DNA of 11,436 nt from an uncultured Rhodobacter sp. (GCA_937901435.1 CALGTJ010000004.1:1-11436), one strand, 5' to 3'; shown: positions 1 through 6,691, counted from the stretch's first letter. Translations and numbers: made by a program. The notes: generated by a model not told the origin, from the letters alone.

Positions 1-1595
1 GCTATATGGAACAAGACCCGGATCTGGCGGGCTTTGCCACCTTGGGTGATTTCGCCGTCTCTGCCTTGGAAATGGGCGAGGAATATAAGGTCGAGATGGC
101 CGCAGAGGGCCTGAAATTTGATCCATCGACGCCCGTGTCAGCCGCCTCGGGTGGGGAACGCCGCCGTGCGGCCTTGGCAAAACTGATGGCCGAGGCACCC
201 GATTTGATGCTGCTGGACGAGCCGACCAACCATCTGGACATTCACGCCATTGGCTGGCTGGAAAAACAACTAAGCGAGACGCGAACCGGATTTGTTCTGA
301 TCTCGCACGACCGGGCGTTTTTGCGCGCCTTGACCAAAGCGACGCTTTGGATTGACCGGGGTGTGGTGCGGCGGCGCGAGCAAGGGTTTGACGGCTTTGA
401 AACATGGCGTGACACCATGTGGGCCGAAGAGGACGACGCGCGTCACAAGCTGGATCGCAAGATCAAGGCTGAGGCGCGTTGGGCGGTCGAGGGTATTAGC
501 GCGCGGCGCACCCGAAATCAGGGGCGCGTGCGGGCCTTGCAGGCGCTGCGCGAGGAACGCTCGTCGATGATCTGCCGGCAGGGCACGGCAGATATGGCGC
601 TGGATGCGGGATCCAAATCCGGCAAAAAGGTGATTGAAGCCACGGACATTGCCAAGAATTTCGGCGATAACGTGATCCTCAAGCCGTTTTCCCTGCGCAT
701 TCTGCGCGGTGACCGGGTGGCCTTTGTTGGCCCCAATGGCGCGGGAAAGACGACGCTGCTCAAGATGCTGACGGGCGAGTTGCAGCCTGATTCGGGCAGC
801 GTTCACATCGGCACCAATCTGGAAATCGCCGTCTTTGACCAGCAACGCGCGCAACTGGACCCGAATATGACCCTGTGGGAGGCCTTGGCAGGGGACAAAG
901 AGATCGGCGTCTCTGGCAAATCCGATCAGGTCATGGTGCGCGGCAACCCGCGTCATGTGGTCAGCTACCTCAAAGATTTTCTGTTCTCTGACGCTCAGGC
1001 GCGCGCGCCCGTGCGGTCCCTGTCGGGGGGCGAAAAAGCACGGCTTTTGCTGGCCAAGATCATGGCGCGCCAGTCGAATCTACTGGTTCTGGACGAACCG
1101 ACCAACGATCTGGACATTGAAACGCTGGATCTGTTGCAGGAATTGCTGGGCGATTACGCGGGTACCGTCCTGCTGGTCAGCCACGATCGTGACTTTCTGG
1201 ACCGTGTCGCCTCGACCACCATTGTGCTAGAGAGCGAGGGCCGCGCCACCGCTTATGCGGGCGGGTGGAGCGATTACCTGATCCAGCGCGGTGCCGTGGC
1301 GGCAACACAAGATATGGCCGAAAAGCCGCCCGTGAAGGTGGAAAAACCAGTCGCAAAGAAGGCCTCTAGGGGATTGAGTTTTATCGAGAAACATCGGCTG
1401 GAGGCGCTGCCGGGCGAGATCGCCAAGCTGGAGGCCGAGATCGGCAAGCTGACAGAATTGATGTCTGACCCTGAGTTGTTCAGCAAATCTCCGATGAAAT
1501 TTGCCAAAGCGACAGAGGCGCTTACAGAACGGCAGGCGGCCTTGGCGGCGGCTGAAGAAGAGTGGCTGCTGTTGGAAGAAAAGGCGGCGGAATAG
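1..1595 (+). CDS. uup: Uup-like ABC-F ATPase (5' partial)
   Basis: This is a soluble ABC-F protein with two ATPase domains and no membrane segments, the class that acts on ribosomes (translation-factor or resistance type) rather than in transport. The frame is open from the left edge, and the Walker A of the first domain lies outside the window. Counting from the first Met codon (base 6), the first-domain signature is ASGGE (about 47-51), followed by Walker B LLDEPTNHLD (69-78) and switch His at 101. The inter-domain linker (about 130-195) carries the ARRTRNQGRVRAL stretch typical of Uup-like proteins. The second domain has Walker A GPNGAGKTT (242-250), signature SLSGGE (338-343), Walker B LVLDEPTNDLD (360-370) and SHD (392-394). 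Residues from about 455 to 529 form a charged, probably coiled-coil tail, as in Uup, which argues against EttA. The first signature has Ala where Leu is usual. It converges on the methyltransferase gene. The family call is firm; the exact subgroup is less so. Confidence 0.9.
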   Translation, partial: YMEQDPDLAGFATLGDFAVSALEMGEEYKVEMAAEGLKFDPSTPVSAASGGERRRAALAKLMAEAPDLMLLDEPTNHLDIHAIGWLEKQLSETRTGFVLISHDRAFLRALTKATLWIDRGVVRRREQGFDGFETWRDTMWAEEDDARHKLDRKIKAEARWAVEGISARRTRNQGRVRALQALREERSSMICRQGTADMALDAGSKSGKKVIEATDIAKNFGDNVILKPFSLRILRGDRVAFVGPNGAGKTTLLKMLTGELQPDSGSVHIGTNLEIAVFDQQRAQLDPNMTLWEALAGDKEIGVSGKSDQVMVRGNPRHVVSYLKDFLFSDAQARAPVRSLSGGEKARLLLAKIMARQSNLLVLDEPTNDLDIETLDLLQELLGDYAGTVLLVSHDRDFLDRVASTTIVLESEGRATAYAGGWSDYLIQRGAVAATQDMAEKPPVKVEKPVAKKASRGLSFIEKHRLEALPGEIAKLEAEIGKLTELMSDPELFSKSPMKFAKATEALTERQAALAAAEEEWLLLEEKAAE

Positions 1596-1632
1596 CGGCT
1601 TTGTAATCGAATTGCAGGTGCAATCCGATCCG

Positions 1633-1688
1633 CTGGGGGGCCAGCCCCCCAGACCCCCCGGAGTATTTTAGCCAAGATGAAGATGAAG
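1633..1688 (+). repeat. GC-rich hairpin repeat, copy 1 (terminator-like)
   Basis: An 8-bp perfect stem, CTGGGGGG / CCCCCCAG with loop CCAG (1633-1652), is followed by ACCCCCCGGAG, a short T-rich tract TATTTTA and the tail GCCAAGATGAAG, which runs into an AAGATG hexamer repeat. It lies between the convergent ABC-F and methyltransferase genes, so it may end transcription. The T tract begins some ten bases after the stem, so it is not a textbook intrinsic terminator. A nearly identical copy lies in reverse at 5077-5125. Confidence 0.75.
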
Positions 1689-1704
1689 ATCTGGGGGCTG
1701 CATT

Positions 1705-3243
1705 TTATGCTGGTAAGTGGATCTTGAACCGCCGGCGGATAGTGGCGTCGGTGATTGGGTCAAAACGGGCGGCGGATCTTGTGGCGAGGATCTGGTCTTT
1801 GCGCGCGGTGGCGGCTTTGATCAGATCAGGTTTGCCCACTTCTTCCCATTCTTTGGGCGAGGTGCGATCGCCAAGCGCCGGGTAGGCGTAGTCAGTTTGC
1901 ATCCGTGCGAGGGTTTGGTCGGTGCCAAGGTAGTGCCCCGGCCCGCCAAGGCAGACGGCGCGCATGGTGTCGAGCGACAGCGTATCCTCGTCGACCTCTA
2001 TGCCGCGCACGCAGCGCAGCGCCTGACCGATCAGGTCATCGCCCAGGATCAGGGATTCATGGCAAAATCCCAGCAAGGACGCGTGCATCCCGGCGGCCTC
2101 GTAGACAAGGTTCAGACCGGACAGACCCGCCATGACGTTAGAGCACATCTGCTCCCATCCGGCTTGCATATCGGGCAGTTTGGCATCGGCGATGCCAGCG
2201 GCAGCGCCGCCGGGGAGACCGTAGAACTGATGCATCTGGGCGCAGCCAGCGGTAAGCAGGGCCTGCTCGCCCGAGCCCCCCGACATGGCCCCGCTGCGCA
2301 GGTCAGAGACGAACGGCCAGGTGCCGAAAATGGTCGGGTGGCCCGGCGCGATGGAATTGACGTAGACCACGCCCGCAAGGCATTCCGCGACCGCCTGCAC
2401 GATCGCGCCTGCGATGGGGGCGGGGGCGGTGGCCCCGGCCTGCCCGGCGCTAAGCAGCAAGACGGGCATGCCTGCGGCGATACATTGTTCCATCACAAGG
2501 CAGGATTCAGTGGCGAATTTCATGGGCGGGACGACGAAGCAGTTGGAATTGCTGACGAATGGCCGCGCACGCCACGCGGCCTCGCCGCCAGCGATCAGGT
2601 GCAGCAATTCAATACCATCGGGGACGAAATCCGGTTCGGTAAAGGACACGCCCACATGTTTGGTGGTGCCAGAGCAGCAGCCATAGATCGTGTTCAGGTC
2701 CATTTCGAGGTTGTCGGGGATGTCGCGGCACACCATGGGCCGTTGCAGGAAATGCAGATTGTCCAGAGTATCCACGATGCGCGCGGCGTCATGCAGATCC
2801 TGAACCGTCGACTCGCGGTAATTGCGCCCCTCGACATCGACCACATGCACGGCGGCGCCAGCCGTGCCATAATGCACCCGCGTGCCAGAGAGATATATGT
2901 CGTGGCGGGGCGCGCGGCCGTGCAAGGTCAGGGTTTTATTGGCCTTGGCCAGCATTTCCTCGACCAAGGCACGGGGATAGCGGATGCGGCCATCATCACC
3001 CAGAACAGCGCCTGCCTTGGTCATCGCCTCTACGCCTGACGGCGGGGCGAGGGCGAGGCCGATCTGTTCAAGCGCGTCCAGCGCGGCGTGGTGGATACGC
3101 AGGATCTGGGCATCGCTGAGCGGTTTGTAAGTGCCGCCGGACATGCCCGCGCGGATCGGGCGCATGGTGTCGGACAGGGGAGCGTCGCGCAGGGCTTTGC
3201 GCGCGGCGCGGCCTCCAGAGCGGCGGGGGGCTTGGGTGTTCAT
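1705..3243 (-). CDS. MttB-superfamily (trimethylamine methyltransferase family) protein, non-pyrrolysine
   Basis: This 512-residue protein belongs to the MttB (COG5598) superfamily. These cobalamin-dependent methyltransferases are cytoplasmic TIM barrels that move a methyl group from a quaternary or tertiary amine to a corrinoid protein. The N-terminus (RRSGGRAARKALR, then MRPIRAGMSGGTYKPLSDAQIL) is the usual start of the bacterial branch, which supports the ATG at 3243. The Gly-rich barrel core (GQAGATAPAPIAGAIVQAV; FVSDLRSGAMSGGSGEQ) and the late GGPGHYLG motif fit the family. The reading frame has no internal amber codon, so it lacks the pyrrolysine of true archaeal MttB. It is more like the glycine betaine, proline betaine or carnitine demethylases, or one of the many roseobacter homologues without a known substrate. 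No corrinoid protein or methyl-tetrahydrofolate partner gene lies next to it. There is no strong ribosome binding site, and a possible leader ORF ends 30 bases upstream. The substrate is unknown, so the symbol mttB is avoided. Confidence 0.87.
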   Translation of the reverse strand: MNTQAPRRSGGRAARKALRDAPLSDTMRPIRAGMSGGTYKPLSDAQILRIHHAALDALEQIGLALAPPSGVEAMTKAGAVLGDDGRIRYPRALVEEMLAKANKTLTLHGRAPRHDIYLSGTRVHYGTAGAAVHVVDVEGRNYRESTVQDLHDAARIVDTLDNLHFLQRPMVCRDIPDNLEMDLNTIYGCCSGTTKHVGVSFTEPDFVPDGIELLHLIAGGEAAWRARPFVSNSNCFVVPPMKFATESCLVMEQCIAAGMPVLLLSAGQAGATAPAPIAGAIVQAVAECLAGVVYVNSIAPGHPTIFGTWPFVSDLRSGAMSGGSGEQALLTAGCAQMHQFYGLPGGAAAGIADAKLPDMQAGWEQMCSNVMAGLSGLNLVYEAAGMHASLLGFCHESLILGDDLIGQALRCVRGIEVDEDTLSLDTMRAVCLGGPGHYLGTDQTLARMQTDYAYPALGDRTSPKEWEEVGKPDLIKAATARKDQILATRSAARFDPITDATIRRRFKIHLPA

Positions 3244-3273
3244 GTGCTGGGCTTTCTGGAAAGGGGGACTGGC

Positions 3274-3375
3274 TTAGGTGCGGTGTCGCCCCAACGGTCG
3301 CCCGCGCGCGGCTCTGCCCCGTTCGGCCCCTATGGTGCGCACCACCAGCGCGATCTTCCAGTCATTATCCGGCAT
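3274..3375 (-). CDS. Possible 33-aa leader peptide upstream of the methyltransferase gene
   Basis: An ATG at 3375 opens a 33-codon frame that ends in TAA at 3274-3276, 30 bases before the methyltransferase start. The peptide begins MPDNDWKIALVVRTIGAERG and ends in a strongly basic, Arg- and Gly-rich tail (RGRPLGRHRT). Codons are mostly the GC-ending ones used by the neighbouring genes. The only Shine-Dalgarno-like string, CAGGG, falls in the loop and 3' stem of a perfect 7-bp hairpin (3377-3395) just before the ATG. The methyltransferase itself has only a weak ribosome binding site, so translational coupling or leader-peptide control is possible. A frame this short can arise by chance in GC-rich DNA, and I recognise no family. 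Confidence 0.3.
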   Translation of the reverse strand: MPDNDWKIALVVRTIGAERGRAARGRPLGRHRT

Positions 3376-3376
3376 G

Positions 3377-3395
3377 GCCAAACCCTGTGTTTGGC
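3377..3395 (-). promoter_or_regulatory. Hairpin covering the start region of the 33-aa ORF
   Basis: GCCAAAC and GTTTGGC form a perfect 7-bp stem around a 5-base loop. On the transcribed (minus) strand the loop reads ACAGG, and the next base of the stem completes the only SD-like string near the ATG at 3375. Folding could mask initiation of the short ORF. The inverted repeat is seen directly; the role is inference. Confidence 0.35.
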
Positions 3396-3405
3396 TCACT
3401 TGGGC

Positions 3406-3435
3406 GCAAGTTTGGCGGGTGTTCTTGCAAGTTTG
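3406..3435. promoter_or_regulatory. Pair of 9-bp direct repeats, 21 bp apart
   Basis: GCAAGTTTG occurs at 3406-3414 and again at 3427-3435, a spacing of 21 bp or about two helical turns, which places both on the same face of DNA. The outer parts also form an interrupted inverted repeat (GGCGCAA ... TTGCGCC). The position, about 165-190 bp upstream of the methyltransferase start, suits an activator or repressor site. The binding factor is unknown. Confidence 0.35.
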
Positions 3436-3462
3436 CGCCACGATGGGCGGTTTGCGACATTC

Positions 3463-3477
3463 TAGACGGCGCGTCTA
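3463..3477. promoter_or_regulatory. 15-bp palindrome, possible operator
   Basis: TAGACG-gcg-CGTCTA is a perfect 6-bp inverted repeat around a 3-bp centre. Its size and symmetry are what TetR- or GntR-type repressors bind. It lies about 220 bp upstream of the methyltransferase ATG. No regulator gene is present in the window to pair with it. Confidence 0.3.
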
Positions 3478-3491
3478 TGGGCGCAGGTCGG

Positions 3492-3553
3492 TGGGGGGCG
3501 CTGCCCCCATGCCTTTTGGGGCATCCCCCCAGAATAATCTTGAACAGAAGAAG
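3492..3553 (+). repeat. GC-rich hairpin repeat, copy 3 (diverged)
   Basis: A stem GGGGGC-gct-GCCCCC (3494-3508) is followed by a second small hairpin (ATGCC/GGCAT, 3509-3524), a C-run, and the tail AGAATAATCTTGAACAGAAG. The order of parts (G/C stem, C-run, AT-rich stretch, AAG-rich end) matches copies 1 and 2, but the bases have diverged. It lies directly 3' of the decarboxylase stop but reads in the opposite direction to that gene, so a simple terminator role for the decarboxylase is not obvious. Confidence 0.5.
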
Positions 3554-3560
3554 CCGGACG

Positions 3561-4964
3561 CTACAGCGTCGGGGTGAGTTCCGTCAGCACTTTGTGGACC
3601 ATCATCACATCATCACGGGTGCAGTCGAAACTACCGGCGGTCATGCGGATGACGAAGTTTCCTTCATGGGTCGTTTGGGTCAGGTAGATGCGGCCATCGT
3701 CGTTGACCTTTTGCAGCAGGGCAGCCGTCAGCGCGTTGGCATCGCCTGTTGCGGGGGCGTACTGGAAGGTGAAGAGGGCAAAGCGCGGTTCGGTGGTGAT
3801 CTTGAAATCAGGGGTCGCGCGCAGGGTTTCGCACAGTTCTGCCGTCCAGTTGACGTGGTTGCGGATCATCTGGCGCAGGTGGTCAAGACCATAGGCGCGC
3901 AGGGTGAACCAGAGTTTCAGCGCGCGAAAGCGGCGGCCCAGTGGTACGGTCCATTCGTTGAAGTTGGTGACCTCGTCCTGATCCAGCGTTTGCAGGTAGT
4001 CCGGGCGTAAGCCAAGGCTGCGGATTTGCGGAGTGGGATCGGCGAGGAACTGGATCGAGCAGTCGAACTGTACGCCCAGCCATTTATGTGGGTTGAAGAT
4101 GATACTATCGGCTTGATCGACGCCCTCCCACAGATCGCGATATTCGGGGCAGATCATCGCAGAGCCCGCCCATGCGGCGTCCACATGGGTGTAAAGGTTG
4201 TGGGATTTCGCGACCTTGAGACAGGCGGCGATGGGGTCGCAGGCACCGATAGAGGTGCCTCCGGTGCACAGAATAACACCCGCGGGGATCAGGCCTGCGG
4301 CGATATCGGCGGTGATGGCGGCCTCCAGCGCGGCGGGGTCCATGGCGTGATTGGCGTCGGTGGCGATCTTGACCAGATTGGCTTGTCCAATACCTGACAG
4401 GCGAACCGCTTTGTCGACAGAGCTATGGGTCTGCGCGCTGGCATAGATGCGCAGGGGCGCGCTACCAAAGATACCATTTTGCACTGAATCCCACCCAAGG
4501 GCGCGGTCGCGCATGGTCAGAACGGCGCTGAGTGTGGCGGTGGTGGCGGTGTCGTGGATGGTGCCGCGAAAGCCCGCGCGCAGGCCCAAAGCCTGACGCA
4601 GCCAGTCGACCATGACCTCTTCCATCTCGGTCGCAGCGGGCGAGGTTTGCCACAGCATACATTGCGCGGCGATGGCATTGGCAAGCTGTTCGGCCCATTG
4701 ACTTGCAGGTGCGGCATTGGCAGGGAAATAGGCGAAAAAGCGCGGGTGCTGCCAATGGGTCATGGCATCAGGTATGATGGCCTTGAAATCGTTGAAGATC
4801 TGTTCAGGCGTTTCGGGCTGGTCCGGCGGCGATTTGGGCAGTTGCGCAGTGGTCGCGCCCAAGGTGGTCTGGGCGCGCACGGGGCGGTTGCGCAGGGTTG
4901 AGTGATACTCATGCGCCCAATCGGCGGCCGATTTGGACCAGATGTGTAGATCGTAGTGGTTCAT
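3561..4964 (-). CDS. Group II pyridoxal-phosphate-dependent decarboxylase (aromatic-L-amino-acid decarboxylase type)
   Basis: This cytoplasmic PLP enzyme probably decarboxylates an amino acid, most likely aromatic, to the amine. Read from the ATG at 4964 it has 467 residues, the usual length for the family. PRFFAYFPANAAP (about 74-86) is the N-terminal substrate-pocket motif. THSSVDKA (about 179-186) contains the His that stacks on the cofactor ring. HVDAAWAGS (260-268) carries the Asp that pairs with the pyridine nitrogen. NPHKW (291-295) supplies the Schiff-base lysine, Lys294 (codon 4083-4085). An in-frame start 54 bases upstream at 5018 would add 18 poorly family-like residues, so the MNHYDLHIW start is preferred even though its ribosome binding site is weak. 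The gene follows dnaB on the same strand but is separated by a repeat-rich 236-base gap, so it probably has its own promoter. Substrate (Phe, Tyr, Trp, DOPA or other) cannot be read from the sequence. Confidence 0.88.
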   Translation of the reverse strand: MNHYDLHIWSKSAADWAHEYHSTLRNRPVRAQTTLGATTAQLPKSPPDQPETPEQIFNDFKAIIPDAMTHWQHPRFFAYFPANAAPASQWAEQLANAIAAQCMLWQTSPAATEMEEVMVDWLRQALGLRAGFRGTIHDTATTATLSAVLTMRDRALGWDSVQNGIFGSAPLRIYASAQTHSSVDKAVRLSGIGQANLVKIATDANHAMDPAALEAAITADIAAGLIPAGVILCTGGTSIGACDPIAACLKVAKSHNLYTHVDAAWAGSAMICPEYRDLWEGVDQADSIIFNPHKWLGVQFDCSIQFLADPTPQIRSLGLRPDYLQTLDQDEVTNFNEWTVPLGRRFRALKLWFTLRAYGLDHLRQMIRNHVNWTAELCETLRATPDFKITTEPRFALFTFQYAPATGDANALTAALLQKVNDDGRIYLTQTTHEGNFVIRMTAGSFDCTRDDVMMVHKVLTELTPTL

Positions 4965-5021
4965 TTGCGTCGCCCCCGTGTTTCCCTCAACCTCGCCTAA
5001 GCGATTTTTCCCCCACACGGC

Positions 5022-5041
5022 AAGACCGCGCGCGCAGTCTT
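5022..5041. promoter_or_regulatory. 20-bp near-perfect palindrome upstream of the decarboxylase
   Basis: AAGAC-C-GCGCGCGC-A-GTCTT has nine of ten pairs matched, with one C/A mismatch. It lies 57-77 bp upstream of the decarboxylase ATG, where an operator would be expected. It could also fold in RNA, and on the plus strand it is followed by more T residues like a terminator, but no plus-strand gene ends there. Its AGAC/GTCT arms resemble those of the palindrome at 3463-3477, although the spacing differs. Confidence 0.35.
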
Positions 5042-5076
5042 TTGTCAGAATGCCAAGGATCGGTTTCCAATTCTTG

Positions 5077-5125
5077 CATCTTCATCTTGGCAAAAATACT
5101 CCGGGGGTCTGGGGGCTGGCCCCCA
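5077..5125 (-). repeat. GC-rich hairpin repeat, copy 2 (inverted relative to copy 1)
   Basis: Read on the minus strand it is CTGGGGG-CCAG-CCCCCAG, then ACCCCCGGAGTATTTTTGCC and AAGATGAAGATG. It differs from copy 1 almost only in the length of the G and C runs and one base in the T tract. It lies 3' of dnaB and reads in the same direction, as copy 1 does for the ABC-F gene, so a transcription-end role is plausible. Confidence 0.75.
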
Positions 5126-5173
5126 GTTTACATGCCTCCAGTCCACATGTCCCCCAGTCCGCATGCCGCCCAG
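5123..5173 (-). repeat. Short degenerate tandem repeat, 15-16 bp unit, three copies
   Basis: Units begin with CCAG at 5123, 5138 and 5154, with a fourth CCAG at 5170. On the plus strand the shared form is CCAGT-nn-ACATGCC, with CATG in the middle of each unit. It overlaps the arm of repeat copy 2 and lies 30 bases past the dnaB stop codon. Possibly it grew by slippage or duplication of the repeat's CCCCAG end. Confidence 0.55.
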
Positions 5174-5200
5174 AGACACGAACCAAGGATACGCGCAGGA

Positions 5201-6691
5201 TTAGAAACCAGTGCTGCCGTCGTCCTGTTGCCATGGTTTGACGAGGTTGCCAAAACGCGTGAACTGCGCCTCAAAGCTCAGTTCGACCGTTCCGATGGGG
5301 CCGTGGCGCTGCTTGCCGATGATGACATCGGCCTTGCCGTGCAGGCGTTCCATGTCTTCGCGCCAGGCGGCCATTGCCTCTATGTTGTTGTCATCGGGCT
5401 TTTCGCGTTCTTTATAGTATTCGCCGCGATAGACGAACATGACCACGTCCGCGTCCTGCTCGATCGAGCCGGATTCGCGCAGGTCAGACAGTTGCGGGCG
5501 CTTGTCTTCGCGGCTTTCGACCTGACGGCTCAGCTGGGAAAGTGCGATGACAGGGATGTTCAGTTCCTTGGCGATGGCCTTGAGGCCCATGGAAATCTCG
5601 CCGATCTCCTGCACCCTGTTGTCCGAGGTGCCGCGCACAAGTTGCAGGTAGTCGACGATCAACAGGTCCAGCCCGTGGGTCCGTTTGAGGCGTCGCGCAC
5701 GGGCGGCAAGCTGCGAGATCGGGATGGCGGCGGTGTCGTCGATGTAAAGCGGGCAGGCCTCGAGCGATTTGGCGGCCTCGACGAAACGGCGAAACTCTGT
5801 CTCGTTCATGTCGCCTTGGCGGATCTTGTGGGACGAGATTTCAGAGGCTTCGGCAAGGATACGACCGGCAAGCTGTTCGGCGCTCATTTCGAGCGAGAAG
5901 AAGCCGACGACGCCGCCATCCACCGCGCCTTCGCCGCCGTTGGTCAGCGTGCCGCGTTTATAGGCTTTGGCGACGTTGAAGGCGATGTTGGTGGCGAGCG
6001 AGGTCTTGCCCATCGACGGGCGACCCGCGAGGATCAGAAGGTCGGATTTATGCAAGCCGCCCAGCATCTTGTCCAAATCTGCGAGGTCCGTGGCGATGCC
6101 CGCAAGGCCGCCCTCGCGCTGATAGGCGGCATTGGCGACGTTGACCGCATCGGTTACCGCCTTGAGAAAGCTCTGAAATCCGGTTTCAGACTGGCCTTGC
6201 TCGCCGAGTTTGTATAGCGCCTGTTCGGCCTCGACGATCTGCTCCTTTGGCTCGGAAGACACATCCATATGCGAGGCTTTGGCAGAGATTTCCTGACCCA
6301 GCTGCATCAGCTCGCGCCGGATGGCCATGTCATAGATCATCTGGGCGTAATCGCGCGCGGCAAAGCTGGAAATCGCAGCGCCTGCAAGGCGGGCAAGATA
6401 GCTGGCGCCGCCCAGTTCCTTGAGGCCCTCGTCATCCTCCAGAAAGGCCTTGAGCGTGACCGGAGAGGCCAGCGCGTTCTTGGCGATGCGCGCGATGGCG
6501 ACCTCGTAGATGCGCTGGTGGACGGGATCGTAGAAATGTTGCGGCCCGATGATCTGGGCGATGCGGTCGTAGGTGTCGTTATTGGTCAGGATCGCGCCCA
6601 AAAGCTGCTGTTCTGCCTCGATGTTATGGGGCAGGCTTTGCCCCTCTGTCGTTGGGAGCATGTTGGGTTGGATGGGTGCGATTTCGTTCAT
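5201..6691 (-). CDS. dnaB: Replicative DNA helicase DnaB
   Basis: This is the hexameric 5'-3' helicase that unwinds the chromosome at the replication fork, working with primase and loaded at the DnaA-opened origin. At 496 residues it is full length. The N-terminal domain starts with LPHNIEAEQQLLGAIL (20-35). The RecA-like core has Walker A GRPSMGKTS (223-231), FFSLEMS with the catalytic Glu (264-270), Walker B LLIVDYLQL (343-351), the ALSQLSR motif (383-389) and KQRHGPIG near the end (460-467). About 15 Gly- and Thr-containing residues (245-262) extend the loop between Walker A and FFSLEMS; I remember similar loops in other Rhodobacteraceae DnaB proteins. There is no intein in the usual P-loop or later sites. 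A GAGGG ribosome binding site stands before the ATG at 6691. The gene is preceded by a 224-base gap, so it is probably transcribed from its own promoter. Confidence 0.97.
   Translation of the reverse strand: MNEIAPIQPNMLPTTEGQSLPHNIEAEQQLLGAILTNNDTYDRIAQIIGPQHFYDPVHQRIYEVAIARIAKNALASPVTLKAFLEDDEGLKELGGASYLARLAGAAISSFAARDYAQMIYDMAIRRELMQLGQEISAKASHMDVSSEPKEQIVEAEQALYKLGEQGQSETGFQSFLKAVTDAVNVANAAYQREGGLAGIATDLADLDKMLGGLHKSDLLILAGRPSMGKTSLATNIAFNVAKAYKRGTLTNGGEGAVDGGVVGFFSLEMSAEQLAGRILAEASEISSHKIRQGDMNETEFRRFVEAAKSLEACPLYIDDTAAIPISQLAARARRLKRTHGLDLLIVDYLQLVRGTSDNRVQEIGEISMGLKAIAKELNIPVIALSQLSRQVESREDKRPQLSDLRESGSIEQDADVVMFVYRGEYYKEREKPDDNNIEAMAAWREDMERLHGKADVIIGKQRHGPIGTVELSFEAQFTRFGNLVKPWQQDDGSTGF

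Larger units (their letters stand above)
3244..3560. other. 317-base intergenic region between decarboxylase and methyltransferase genes
   Basis: Both flanking genes are on the minus strand, so this is the 3' side of the decarboxylase and the leader/promoter side of the methyltransferase. It holds, in the direction of transcription, a GC-rich repeat (3553-3492), a 15-bp palindrome (3477-3463), two 9-bp direct repeats (3435-3427, 3414-3406), a 7-bp-stem hairpin (3395-3377) and a possible 33-codon ORF (3375-3274). I could not place a convincing -35/-10 pair. The amount of ordered structure suggests the methyltransferase has regulated expression. Confidence 0.6.

Noticed and set aside
270..956. 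228-codon minus-strand ORF inside the ABC-F gene
   Set aside because: Antisense shadow; the plus-strand frame carries intact ATPase motifs throughout.
1717..3039. Long plus-strand ORF (440 codons) opposite the methyltransferase gene
   Set aside because: Antisense shadow of a clear family gene in GC-rich DNA; the translation has no recognisable domain and is rich in His, Arg and Gly as expected for a shadow frame.
1705..3243. Pyrrolysine (amber) codon in the MttB homologue
   Set aside because: The frame is full length without an internal TAG, so this is the non-pyrrolysine branch.
1633..5125. Composite transposon bounded by the inverted GC-rich repeats
   Set aside because: No transposase or integrase lies between them, no target-site duplication is evident, and the repeats look like gene-end hairpins.
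5123..5173. CRISPR array
   Set aside because: Units are only 15-16 bp, degenerate and without spacers; no cas genes are present.
4898..6217. Long plus-strand ORF (439 codons) opposite dnaB and the decarboxylase start
   Set aside because: Mostly the complement of the strongly conserved DnaB coding sequence; no family signature.
5201..6691. Intein in dnaB
   Set aside because: DnaB is a common intein host, but the P-loop and later motifs are contiguous and total length is normal.
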